Origin: Flavobacterium flavigenum
Lineage (GTDB): Bacteria > Bacteroidota > Bacteroidia > Flavobacteriales > Flavobacteriaceae
Direction of reading: 5' to 3'
DNA: 64,000 nt
NCBI RefSeq assembly: GCF_027111255.2
Contig: NZ_CP114285.2
Coordinates: 4,030,001 to 4,094,000 of the forward strand
Part shown: positions 1-9,188 of the stretch, piece by piece
How the letters are laid out: every line of letters starts with the position of its first letter
Position numbering within the stretch: the stretch's first letter is position 1
The notes under the pieces: model-generated
What the model was told of the DNA's origin: nothing
Databases searched by the model: none
What the model saw: the letters and a program-made list of their open reading frames with translations, nothing else
Program-made: the position numbers and the translations under genes

Positions 1-3000
1 AATAATTTGCAGGGTTTATACCATCACTTTTTACGGCAATAGGAGCAGTGTAGCCATCACCTCCAATATAGGTTACAAATTCTATAGCACCAGTGGTGAT
101 GTTTTGTTTAACTTCCATACTGCCGTCAGCAGCATAATGTTTACGTAATGGTCTTAATTCTTTGTCTTCCAAACCGCCGTAATACATGGTACTACGCTGG
201 TTGTCGTCATTGTAAGTAAAACTAATTTTCTCAATTCCAGTTTCCTCAATCTGGATAGGGCTTTTAAAGGCGTTATACGTAATATTCAATTTGCGTTCAG
301 TTGTAGGGGCATTGCTGGTTTTACGGATTTGCACATCATCAAACCAGACATTGCCTTGTGCATTATTGTCTAAACGTAAGCGTATTCTTTTTACACCGGC
401 GGGTACCAGAAAGGTTTTGGTTATTTGGGTCCATGCACCGGTAACATTGCTGACTACGTTATCATGTGTAATAGTATTGAGCCCGTCCTCCATAAACAAA
501 AACAGCTGTGTCTCTGGACCGTCACTATACACCCACGCCGAATACGTATACTCTGTTGGAACCGCATTATCAATTGCAATCCATTTATCTGAAAAAACGT
601 ACTGTTCGGTAGTAGTGGTATTGGATAATTTTAAAGTGTTTTTTCCTTCTCCATGTGGCGTTTTGGTATCGTCATAACTAAAAAAGTTGGTATTAGGATG
701 TTTTTCTGTTCCCCATCCGGTTCGGCTTTCCATACTGTCATGATAGATGCCTTCTCTGTTGGCATAATAGCCTGTCGCTTCCGGGTTTAGTGTGATGGCT
801 GTATTCTGGTATTTTTTGTTCGGATCATAATCGTAAGTGCCCAGATTATTGCTAGTTATTTTTCCTGAAGCATCATAAGTTTGAGTTTCCTGAACGCCGT
901 ATTTGTTCGTAAATTCTTTTAATCGGCCCAGTTCGTCATAGTCAAAATCCTCTGTATAATTGCCAAATGCGCTATTAATACGCTGGTCCAGATTGTCTGT
1001 ATTTTTATCAAATTTAGTGGTAAGCGTGAGGATATTGCCTATTGGTTGTGTGGTTTTATCATGCTGTATTTTAGATAAATAACCGTCTGTATCATAAGTG
1101 TTGGTCATTTTAATGCCATTTCCTGTGATGCTCTCAAGTAGCTGTCCCTTAGCGCTAACGGTATTGACCTGCCATAATACTTTGTTGTTTATATCAAGAA
1201 TCTGATACAAAGCACCATTTTTATAAACGTTTTTAGTAACGACAGTACTGCTTTTTCCACCGGCCTCGGCAGTTTTTGTTTCGGTAATAACCCTTCCCAA
1301 GCCATCATAATCAAGATCTCGGGTAAATTTATAAGAACCGGTTTTTTGTTCTGTAATAGAGGTTGGACGTTTAAATGTAGGATCGTAAATGATAGAAGTC
1401 AAAATATCATTTGCCCCGGAAGGCTCATTTAAATCTTTGTAACTTATAGTCAACGGTAATTTTGTACCATCATAGGTATATGTGGTTTCACTGTTGGTAT
1501 CCGCTCCTGTCACTGTTTTTTTAGTGGGTCTTCCGCTTGGATCACGGGTAATGGTCGTTTTTACATTGCCATTTTGGGAGGTTTCTTCTTCAAGTTCTCC
1601 CCAGTCATTGTGTTTATATTTGAATGTACCTGCCGAAGGGTCAATTAGGGCTGTTTTTTGACCCCAGCCATCCTGCTCCATATCAATACTAATGCCATTG
1701 TAACGGGTTTGTTTTAAATTCCCGTTGGCGAAGTAGGAATAATTGATTGTCCCGCCCAGTGTTTCGTCAGTAGAAATTACATTACCCACTGCGTTTTTAG
1801 TGATGGTTTTGGTTTTTAAGCCATCGGTAACAGTAGAGACAAGTCCTGGTGGATAATTGGCAGTTGTTGTTCTTTGATTAAACAGTTTTGTTTCTGTTGG
1901 CCTGCCGTACATATCAAACTTGGTTTCATTCCATTGGGTAGGAGTGGATCCAAAGTAGGGTTCACTGGTTTTATAAATGCGATCATAGATATCATATAAA
2001 TAGGATACATAAGAAAAAACGCCATTGATATCTTTTACTCCGGATTTTGTTTTTCGTCCAAGATCGTCAAATATTTGTACGGAAGCGCTGCCATCTGTTG
2101 CATTTGTTGTAACTGTGGTTGTTGATCTGATTTGAGGATTAAAGGATTGGGTATAAGATGTCGTGATTGTTAAGTTTAACTGATCGTCTTTTACGGTTAA
2201 AGGTTTAAACCACGAATCATAGGTATAAGAGGTGGAAAATCCGTTGGTATCCGTCTCTTTTTTTAGTAACCCGTTATTGATATCATATTCAAAAGTAGAA
2301 AACAACAAATCATTATCCGTTATTTTGGTTACAAAGCGTCCGGATGCATCATATTCGTATTGGGTAGTTCTGGGCTGTAAAGGAAGTGGTGCCGTAAGGG
2401 TCTTTTTGATAACATTTCCAAAGGAATCATAATCATTATGCTCCTTTATGGTAGCTGTTCCTGTTCCGCTTTTATCAATGTCCGAAAGTAACTGGTTAGA
2501 ATTGTAAGTATAAACTTCAGTACTGCTCATATCAGGAGCACCGGTAACGCTGACGCTCTGAGTTTTTTGAGAAAGCCTTCCTAATATATAAAGCGGACTT
2601 GTAATCGGCTCCTGATAATCTATCGTGGTGGTAGAATTCTGGGTATCTGCTGATCCCTGAGTAACACTGGTAATGCTTTTGATATTATTATAAGAATCAA
2701 AAGTATTAGTAGTAATAACACTTGTGTTATCTAAACCATTATATTGTATAATACCTGTGTTTTGTAATTTAAAAACTTTATTTTCCTGCAATGCATTCTC
2801 CGCGGTTGAGGGTGTATAGGATAAATTGGTTTTAGAAGTAAAGCTAGATGGTGAAAAATTACTATAGGGATAAGTTAAATATGGCACTACATAACTTTCA
2901 GTTGTTGCACCTCTCAATTTTACATCTTTAACGATAACAGAGCTCATAATGCTGCTGCTGTCATCATGCCAGTTAGTTTCCATAATAGATCGGAACCCCA

Positions 3001-5491
3001 TAAAACCTAAGCCTTCCAGATGAGTTACAGGGCCATAATAACCATATAGTTTCTTTTTAGAAACAGTCCCGCTCTTTTTTTCTAATTTGGTGACAATATG
3101 AGAATTCGGTGAAGTTACTAAATCAAAATAAGGATAACTTTCGGTTGCTTTACTAGATTTATAAATAGAATAATAATCATTTTCATAAATTTCATCTAAT
3201 GGCTGATATGTGATAAATTCCTGTACACCATTGCCGGTTGTAATTGTGCTTAATAATTCTTTTGAAGTATCTTTTGTAGAACTAAAAAAATGTAATTTAT
3301 TTTTATTTATAAACGCAATTTCAAATCGTGGAAGTTGTTGCTCGCTGGAGGGCAAATAAATAGGCAACGCATAGATGTCAATGTTCGGTTGTTCTGAACT
3401 AATTGCAGTTTTTGTAATATAGGTATTGGGTGCAATTTCCGTATAGGTGCTGACTTGAATAGTTCCACTAAGGGGAAAAGTTTTTCTTGTGTTTTTTACT
3501 ATTGTTAAATCACTTTTTCCATCATTATCATAATCAGTTGCAAAATAATTGTAGCTGTTATTGGAGTTATTAGCTGTAAATGGTGCATAATTAGATAAGT
3601 TTTCTATGGTATAACCATTCCCTTTTTCATCTGCAATTCCTTTTGATGGAAATCGATACCACCAGTTAGCAGTACCTGGACTTGGTATGATAAAATCAGA
3701 TTTTCCGTCTCCATTAAAATCTCCTATTACAATTTTTACGTCCAGTCTAATAGCTGAATTAATGGTTTCGGATATTTTAATCAGACTATTATTTTCATTC
3801 AGGGTATATACTTTCAGTACTCCGGTCTCGAATATGAAAATATCCGATTTTCCATCCCCATTAAAATCCGCAACATAACATTGAGATTGTGCAGTAATGG
3901 GTAGTGTGCCTGATTCATTTGCATAATTTGAAACGAGTCTTCTGTCTAAATTGACAAAATACGATTTTCCACCATTATATGTACCTGTAGTTTTGGTACC
4001 AAAACTACAATTTCTTGTATAATAAGTAAATGTTTTTTCTACAATTACAACATCAGTTATTCCATCTCCATTAAAATCCCCGTTCATATAAAGTTTGGGA
4101 ATATCTTCTGTCATTGTACCGGTACTGTTGCAATCAGTAAATGAATGCGAAAATGTAGGAAAAACATATGACTTAGAACCTTGAGGATAAATAAGTGTGG
4201 AACCGGTAGTAGCATAGGTATCAAAAGTTGTTGCCATTACCAGTTTCTTTACAACTGTCCAGCCCTTACTGTACCAGTATTTGTTATTTTGCGTTAAAAA
4301 AGAAACCGGGAAAATTTCATCAAAACCGTATTCCTCTAGTATTGGCTGTCCAAAGTTTGGATATGTCTGGGCACTCGTATTAGGGCTAATACCTGTAAAA
4401 AGCCAATATTTCTTTTTAGCATCAGATCCTGTAGTAGGATATAAAATAAAATCCATAGCCCCGTCCCCGTCAAAATCACCGGATACTGTAGAAGCATTTA
4501 TTGAAGAAACATTATTGACATCTATAGTATTTGGATACGGAATATAATTTATGGTACTTTCAGTAGTATTATATTGGAAAACAGTGGGATTATAACTTTT
4601 GGATTTATCACCGTTTTTTTCTGTAACCTTACTTAATTGATCATAATTTTGTGTAGTTTGAGTGTATTCAAGCAAATAACTTCGAAAACCTATATTGTTA
4701 CTTATAGATTGGATTTCTTTTAAGAGGTATTCCTGATCGTATTTTGCTAATCCTATGTAGGCACTTTCTTTACGGGATCTATTTTGATAAACAAACTTGA
4801 TTTCATTAATAGGAGTTGAAGATGTAAGAGTCCCGTATTTAATAGAACTGATATTTTGCCAGCCATTAAAACCAGACGGAAAGTATTCATATTTAATATT
4901 AACACCTTGGGCATTTTCCCAAGAGCTAATAGTCCACTCCAGATGTGAGCCTGTGCCATTTTGATATCCGTAATACGCTTTTGATCCGTCAGGATATTCT
5001 ACCAGAAAATAAATAGGCCCTGAGTTGGGATAGCTTGGATTCGTATACGAGGTTATTTTTACATTAGAGAAATTTTCAGTTTCATATTGGGTATTATTCG
5101 CTCCGTAAATCCCGCTTGTACCTTTTTTTACAAGTAAACGCTGACCGTCCAAGGCAAAACGATCATCAAAACGATCTACAGCCTTTATTTTGCCATCATG
5201 GAATTTAGTTTTAGGAATTCGGGTAATCTTAGATATTCCGGAGATTTCCCATCCATAACCTGCAAGGCCGTGACCTCCCTGACTATTGTAGGATAAACTA
5301 ATTTGCGGTTCTACTCCGTTAATTCCTGGAGGTACTGCAATCGGAATATTATAAGAGGCTCCACCTGTTAAGGTTACAGACAGGTCTCCCGCTGTAACAC
5401 CTGTTTCTTGAGAGGAACCTGTAGGGTTGGTCTGAGCGGATAAAAAAAAGGTAAAACTTAGAAATAAAATCGAAAAGTAAAATTGCTTCAT
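1..5491 (-). CDS. SpvB/FG-GAP/RHS-repeat giant secreted protein (3' end outside window)
   Basis: The frame is open from an ATG at 5491 to the left edge (1,830 codons, no stop), so the C-terminus is missing. It starts with a Sec-type signal peptide ending near SAQT. Residues of about 30-100 match the SpvB N-terminal domain (VPPGINGVEPQISLSYNSQ, then GLAGYGWEISGIS). A central part holds at least five FG-GAP/VCBS-like calcium-binding motifs, for example DFDGDGAMD near 4470, DFNGDGITD near 4065, DFNGDGKSD near 3860 and 3710, and DYDNDGKSD near 3520. From about 2500 leftward the protein becomes YD/RHS repeats (TYTYDG, YDELGRLKEF, YDSWFKP). The architecture resembles TcB/SpvB-type toxin shells and RHS polymorphic proteins. 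Those usually carry a variable toxin or core-associated tip at the C-terminus, which cannot be seen here. It sits 4 bp downstream of the T9SS-tail gene and is probably cotranscribed with it. Function as a toxin, adhesin or contact-dependent factor is inference. Confidence 0.9.
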   Translation of the reverse strand, partial: MKQFYFSILFLSFTFFLSAQTNPTGSSQETGVTAGDLSVTLTGGASYNIPIAVPPGINGVEPQISLSYNSQGGHGLAGYGWEISGISKITRIPKTKFHDGKIKAVDRFDDRFALDGQRLLVKKGTSGIYGANNTQYETENFSNVKITSYTNPSYPNSGPIYFLVEYPDGSKAYYGYQNGTGSHLEWTISSWENAQGVNIKYEYFPSGFNGWQNISSIKYGTLTSSTPINEIKFVYQNRSRKESAYIGLAKYDQEYLLKEIQSISNNIGFRSYLLEYTQTTQNYDQLSKVTEKNGDKSKSYNPTVFQYNTTESTINYIPYPNTIDVNNVSSINASTVSGDFDGDGAMDFILYPTTGSDAKKKYWLFTGISPNTSAQTYPNFGQPILEEYGFDEIFPVSFLTQNNKYWYSKGWTVVKKLVMATTFDTYATTGSTLIYPQGSKSYVFPTFSHSFTDCNSTGTMTEDIPKLYMNGDFNGDGITDVVIVEKTFTYYTRNCSFGTKTTGTYNGGKSYFVNLDRRLVSNYANESGTLPITAQSQCYVADFNGDGKSDIFIFETGVLKVYTLNENNSLIKISETINSAIRLDVKIVIGDFNGDGKSDFIIPSPGTANWWYRFPSKGIADEKGNGYTIENLSNYAPFTANNSNNSYNYFATDYDNDGKSDLTIVKNTRKTFPLSGTIQVSTYTEIAPNTYITKTAISSEQPNIDIYALPIYLPSSEQQLPRFEIAFINKNKLHFFSSTKDTSKELLSTITTGNGVQEFITYQPLDEIYENDYYSIYKSSKATESYPYFDLVTSPNSHIVTKLEKKSGTVSKKKLYGYYGPVTHLEGLGFMGFRSIMETNWHDDSSSIMSSVIVKDVKLRGATTESYVVPYLTYPYSNFSPSSFTSKTNLSYTPSTAENALQENKVFKLQNTGIIQYNGLDNTSVITTNTFDSYNNIKSITSVTQGSADTQNSTTTIDYQEPITSPLYILGRLSQKTQSVSVTGAPDMSSTEVYTYNSNQLLSDIDKSGTGTATIKEHNDYDSFGNVIKKTLTAPLPLQPRTTQYEYDASGRFVTKITDNDLLFSTFEYDINNGLLKKETDTNGFSTSYTYDSWFKPLTVKDDQLNLTITTSYTQSFNPQIRSTTTVTTNATDGSASVQIFDDLGRKTKSGVKDINGVFSYVSYLYDIYDRIYKTSEPYFGSTPTQWNETKFDMYGRPTETKLFNQRTTTANYPPGLVSTVTDGLKTKTITKNAVGNVISTDETLGGTINYSYFANGNLKQTRYNGISIDMEQDGWGQKTALIDPSAGTFKYKHNDWGELEEETSQNGNVKTTITRDPSGRPTKKTVTGADTNSETTYTYDGTKLPLTISYKDLNEPSGANDILTSIIYDPTFKRPTSITEQKTGSYKFTRDLDYDGLGRVITETKTAEAGGKSSTVVTKNVYKNGALYQILDINNKVLWQVNTVSAKGQLLESITGNGIKMTNTYDTDGYLSKIQHDKTTQPIGNILTLTTKFDKNTDNLDQRINSAFGNYTEDFDYDELGRLKEFTNKYGVQETQTYDASGKITSNNLGTYDYDPNKKYQNTAITLNPEATGYYANREGIYHDSMESRTGWGTEKHPNTNFFSYDDTKTPHGEGKNTLKLSNTTTTEQYVFSDKWIAIDNAVPTEYTYSAWVYSDGPETQLFLFMEDGLNTITHDNVVSNVTGAWTQITKTFLVPAGVKRIRLRLDNNAQGNVWFDDVQIRKTSNAPTTERKLNITYNAFKSPIQIEETGIEKISFTYNDDNQRSTMYYGGLEDKELRPLRKHYAADGSMEVKQNITTGAIEFVTYIGGDGYTAPIAVKSDGINPANY

Positions 5492-5495
5492 GCTG

Positions 5496-5939
5496 CTATT
5501 TTTTAATAATTTTTATTGTTTTTTGTTCCCCGTTTTTATAGGTCAGCGAAACAATATAAACGCCGTCCGGATAACTTTGAAAAGGAATATTTTGAGAATT
5601 GATATTTCCGTTGGTATTGTATTTTTTTAACACCTGACCAGAAATTCCAACTATTTGTATGGAAATAACAGAGTTGTCATTAGTAAGTTCCCATTTTAGG
5701 TATAACTCTTCTTTTACTGGGTTCGGATAATAAGAAATAACATCTTCAGATGAAAATTTAATTAAGTCTTCGTCTGTTATTGCTTCAATTTCTTTCGCCG
5801 GTTTTGCTGTCTGGCAGTTTAGGCAAAGAGATCTGACAATTTGATTTCCTGTCAGGGAGTCATAACTAAAGGTGATTTTATTCTGGGCATTAGAACAAAA
5901 AAAAGTTCCAAACCATAAAATGGCTAATATGTTTTTCAT
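5496..5939 (-). CDS. Small secreted protein with type A T9SS sorting domain
   Basis: A 147-residue protein with an N-terminal signal peptide (MKNILAILWFGTFFCSNAQ). A short Cys-containing segment (SLCLNCQTAKPA, about residues 37-48) follows. The C-terminal 80 residues are a Por-secretion-tail type A domain: it starts with YYPNPVKEELYLKW, has a GVYIVSL strand and ends in the basic KTIKIIKK. Such domains direct export through the type IX secretion system of Bacteroidota. Almost nothing lies between signal and sorting domain, so the mature protein is mainly a carrier or accessory. It is 4 bp upstream of the RHS gene, which lacks a visible T9SS tail in this window. A partner or export role for the RHS protein is a guess from that pairing. 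Confidence 0.85.
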   Translation of the reverse strand: MKNILAILWFGTFFCSNAQNKITFSYDSLTGNQIVRSLCLNCQTAKPAKEIEAITDEDLIKFSSEDVISYYPNPVKEELYLKWELTNDNSVISIQIVGISGQVLKKYNTNGNINSQNIPFQSYPDGVYIVSLTYKNGEQKTIKIIKK

Positions 5940-6313
5940 TATTTATGATGTTTATTCGTATTCTAAAAATGTTAAAAAGTGCAAATGAAGGGTAAATAAA
6001 TTCACAGTACAATACCTGTAGTTATTTTTAATAAAAATCTACCTAATTGTAGTTTTTTATCTATAAAATAGCCTTTTTTGCTGTTTAAAAATAAAATATT
6101 CGAAAAATTTTCTTATAAAATGGATTTAATAATTAATTTCCTTAACTATAAATAGCTATTTTAAATAAGTTTTTTCTTTATTTAGTATGCAAAAAAGAGG
6201 TGATTTATATTGATTTAATGTTTAAAATCATTTTTTGTGTAATAAAATATGATTTTTTTAAATCTTAATTGATATAGTAAATTTATAAATTGGCGTGATT
6301 TTCTTTCCATATA
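5940..6313. other. AT-rich intergenic region, no gene seen
   Basis: This stretch is very rich in A+T and I find no credible coding region or stable hairpin in it. It should contain the promoter of the T9SS-tail/RHS gene pair, reading leftward. The best -7-like element I can see on the minus strand (TTCATTTG, near 5982) is a weak match to TAnnTTTG, so I do not call it. Confidence 0.5.
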
Positions 6314-6349
6314 AAAAGCCCCCGAAGTGAATCTCACTTTTTGAGGGCA
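6314..6349 (-). terminator. Rho-independent terminator of the ABC/TonB operon
   Basis: Read on the minus strand, GCCCTCAAAAAGTGA pairs with TCACTTCGGGGGC around a short loop and is followed by TTTTTA. The core AGTGA/TCACT and the GCCC/GGGC ends pair perfectly. It lies about 45 bp after the stop codon of the last permease gene. Confidence 0.8.
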
Positions 6350-6391
6350 TTGAAATAAATAACATTTTTTGCTATGGTTTTAGCCGGTAAT

Positions 6392-7744
6392 TTATACAAT
6401 TTGTTTTTCTTTCCTGAAATTCCTCCATCCAAAACCAATCAACAGTAAATTGAATAATACCAAAGGTAAAAATGTTGTTGTTAAATTTATTTTAGAAGTA
6501 TCTTCAAAAGTTTCGACTTTAAATTTAGACCAGTTTTCTTTGGCTACTGGGGCATTATCAAAGATTTTAGGGTAAAAATACAGCCTCATTTTTTCATGGA
6601 ATTCTTTTGTCTTTTCCATAAACAAAAGCTGGTTTTCCAAATCTGATTTTGCAATTGCATTTAGTTGGATTTGGGTGTGCAACGTGGGAATAAATTGTGC
6701 CATCGTCTGGCTCGTCTGATTACGCTGTTTTAATTTGATCTGTAATTCCTGAGACTGTTTGGCCGATTCGTCATCACCCATTTGCTGCATCGCATAATAC
6801 CATAGCCAGCTGAATTCGGTATCTGGTAAAGTATAACTTTTGAACTGCGGATAATGACTGTAGAATTTATCCATCGTCGTTTTTTTATCCATATCCCATT
6901 TTTCGTGGTAGGCATTTCGTTGTTTCAGTGTCAGTTCTAATGCTTCGGGAACCGGGTATTTGTTTACAATATAAGTGTTAATGGTTGCCGGAAGAATAAT
7001 AATCAGAAACAGCCAGATCGTCAGTAAGATTACAGCATTAAAATTTGAATCTTTTTGAAGCGAAGCCATAAAAAAGCAAATGGCAAACCAAAAGAGAATG
7101 TACAAAATACTGATGATGTAAAAAGTGAGAAGTGAATTGTCAAATGGAATATTCAATAATAAAACTGCAATAAAAAGCATAATCGTCAGCAATGTAGCAA
7201 AACTTAAAATTCGGATATAGAATAATTTAAGAATATATAAAAAAGTATTGTTGCTTTGCGTGGCAACAATTTTCCAGGTTCCGGATTCTTTTTCTTCCGA
7301 AACAATATTATAGGTAAAAGCAATAATCAGAAGCGGAAAAAGATAAACAAGTACAAAACTAAAATCAAGGTTTCCCAACAAAAGATTACCCGGATTATTG
7401 AGTTCCGAATCATATTTCTGACCTTCCAGACCTCTGATTGTAACGCTCTGAATCGACGGATTGACGTCACGCTGACCAATTGCCAGACTGTTGAGAGGGA
7501 ATGTTTTGTTGACCAGTGAAAATTTTACATAATAAAGCAAAAGACCCATTTCGTCTTTGTGAAAAGAAGTGTTACGGGCAATGTGTTCTTTTTGATAAAC
7601 CGCTGCTTCCGTGATATTTTTATGTTGCTTTTGCTGGAATTGCTGTCCAATTAAAAGGCTTATAAATCCGATCGTCAAAAGAAACAATAATCCAACTTTT
7701 GTTCCCTTAGAGCGAATGAAATTTTTAAATACTAATGCTAACAT
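6392..7744 (-). CDS. ABC-2 type transporter permease, DUF3526-like (second permease)
   Basis: A 450-residue inner-membrane protein. One N-terminal transmembrane helix (about 15-33) is followed by an extracytoplasmic segment of about 90 residues, a cluster of hydrophobic helices between about 130 and 260, a second large soluble loop, and a final helix near 425-442. The motif YNIVSEEKESGTWKIV after the second helix is typical of ABC-2/NosY-like permeases. The DUF3526 assignment rests on this layout and on context. It follows the paralogous permease after a 1-bp gap, and the two probably form a heterodimer with the ATPase encoded first in the operon. The direction of transport is not evident from sequence; ABC-2 permeases are usually exporters. 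The start is the first ATG and fits the tight spacing. Confidence 0.85.
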   Translation of the reverse strand: MLALVFKNFIRSKGTKVGLLFLLTIGFISLLIGQQFQQKQHKNITEAAVYQKEHIARNTSFHKDEMGLLLYYVKFSLVNKTFPLNSLAIGQRDVNPSIQSVTIRGLEGQKYDSELNNPGNLLLGNLDFSFVLVYLFPLLIIAFTYNIVSEEKESGTWKIVATQSNNTFLYILKLFYIRILSFATLLTIMLFIAVLLLNIPFDNSLLTFYIISILYILFWFAICFFMASLQKDSNFNAVILLTIWLFLIIILPATINTYIVNKYPVPEALELTLKQRNAYHEKWDMDKKTTMDKFYSHYPQFKSYTLPDTEFSWLWYYAMQQMGDDESAKQSQELQIKLKQRNQTSQTMAQFIPTLHTQIQLNAIAKSDLENQLLFMEKTKEFHEKMRLYFYPKIFDNAPVAKENWSKFKVETFEDTSKINLTTTFLPLVLFNLLLIGFGWRNFRKEKQIV

Positions 7745-7745
7745 A

Positions 7746-9182
7746 TTAAATGGCTTTTAAGTTTTTTGAAGCTAACAGGATCAAAATAAACAACAGACTA
7801 ATCCATAGAAAAAGTGAAATAACTGAGACAATTTCGTTTTTTAAAACGCTCAAAACCCCTTTTGGTTCATAATGAAATTCCTGAACTTCTGCCCAATGAT
7901 CTTTGTCGATTACAGCCGGCTTATCTTTTTTATTGCTGATGTATTTAATTTGTAAAGCATTCATTTTTTGCGCCATATCATAACGATACGTTTCGGCTTG
8001 TTTCTGGAAATCGATGTACGAATCATAATTGGTATTGGACAATGCCATCGACAGATTTTTCATCGCGATATAGGGATTCAAAAACGATACTGCTTTTGAA
8101 AAACTGTTTTGCTTTTCGTACACATGAAGCAGATTTTCCAAATGTTTGTTGTAGATATTCGAACTGATTTTCTCGCCTTCGGTCATGATAAAACCGGAAT
8201 AATTGAAAGGCAGTTTCTGAACCGAATCGACTTTGTGTACCGCCAATAAAGAATCTTTTATTGCTTTGTAATGCGGATCATTCGGGTTGTGACTGTCTCC
8301 TTGTTTCAAAATATCTTTTTCGATATCGCTGTTGAACTGAATTTTTGAAGGCGCTTCGTAAATATAAGCGCCAATTGCCTGCGTTGTTCTCGGTAAAATA
8401 ATTGTGAAAACCAACCAAATCCCAATTAACGAAACCAACGCTTTTTTTGAAGTTTTGCATGAAGCAGAAATCAAAACGGCAATGGCGCAAAAAAACATTA
8501 GGTATAGAAAATGAAACCCAATAAACAAGATCATTTTAAGGGTTTCATCAAATGAAATGCTAAAGTTCTGAAGCAATAACCAGATGAAAACCAAAGCAAG
8601 AATTGCCGGGATAAAAAGCATCATAACGACAGATGCAATTCCAAGTATTTTGCCTAATAAAAGTTGTTTCCAGTTGATTCCCTGACTTAAAAGCAGTTTT
8701 AGTGTTCCGTTTTCCCTTTCGGCTGCGACCGAATTAAATCCGAGGAAAAAAATCAGTAAAGGCAATAGAATTTGTAAAACCATAGCGGTACTTATCTCCC
8801 CAAAACGAAGCATACTGTTAGAGGATCCGGCTTCAGAAAAATTGGCTGTATTTTGCTTGTGGGCTTCGAGAAATATAGCATTCCCAAAAAACGGTTCCAT
8901 TCCAAATTCAAAAACACTCAGCGAAGTACTTTTTCGGAAAGCAAAATTTCCATAATGTGCCATTCTATGCGGATTCTTATCCGGATTTTTCAGCCAGTCT
9001 TCGCGGGATTCATGCTGGTATTTTTCACTGGTTTCATTTTGATTTGTATAGTTTTTCCATCCTGATAAAACGGCGTAAACTAATAAAAAACCAATAAAAA
9101 TTGTGATGATGTAAACAGCCCCGTTTTTAAAAGCTGAATTTTTTAAATGTTTTGCAATTAAAATTTCTACTTGTAAAGACAT
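7746..9182 (-). CDS. ABC-2 type transporter permease, DUF3526-like (first permease)
   Basis: A 478-residue inner-membrane protein with the same plan as its downstream neighbour: helix at about 22-40, a soluble extracytoplasmic domain to about 130, five hydrophobic segments between about 135 and 265, a second large soluble part, and a last helix near 455-472. The conserved FNSVAAERENGTLKLLLSQG motif is the cytoplasmic ABC-2 signature that contacts the ATPase. It lies 6 bp after the TonB receptor and 1 bp before the second permease, so translation is probably coupled. The gene supplies half of a permease pair for the ATPase at 11521-12216. The substrate is unknown; linkage to a siderophore-type receptor suggests a metal chelate or a metal-related envelope function. 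Confidence 0.85.
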   Translation of the reverse strand: MSLQVEILIAKHLKNSAFKNGAVYIITIFIGFLLVYAVLSGWKNYTNQNETSEKYQHESREDWLKNPDKNPHRMAHYGNFAFRKSTSLSVFEFGMEPFFGNAIFLEAHKQNTANFSEAGSSNSMLRFGEISTAMVLQILLPLLIFFLGFNSVAAERENGTLKLLLSQGINWKQLLLGKILGIASVVMMLFIPAILALVFIWLLLQNFSISFDETLKMILFIGFHFLYLMFFCAIAVLISASCKTSKKALVSLIGIWLVFTIILPRTTQAIGAYIYEAPSKIQFNSDIEKDILKQGDSHNPNDPHYKAIKDSLLAVHKVDSVQKLPFNYSGFIMTEGEKISSNIYNKHLENLLHVYEKQNSFSKAVSFLNPYIAMKNLSMALSNTNYDSYIDFQKQAETYRYDMAQKMNALQIKYISNKKDKPAVIDKDHWAEVQEFHYEPKGVLSVLKNEIVSVISLFLWISLLFILILLASKNLKAI

Positions 9183-9188
9183 GCTTTG

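Noticed and set aside
291..677. Open frame on the plus strand inside the RHS gene
   Set aside because: It is antisense to the intact RHS reading frame and shows no protein-like motifs.
3480..4480. Repeated FG-GAP coding motifs considered as a DNA repeat array
   Set aside because: The similarity is at protein level (DFNGDGxxD) with irregular spacing; it is a domain repeat in the protein, not a CRISPR or mobile repeat.
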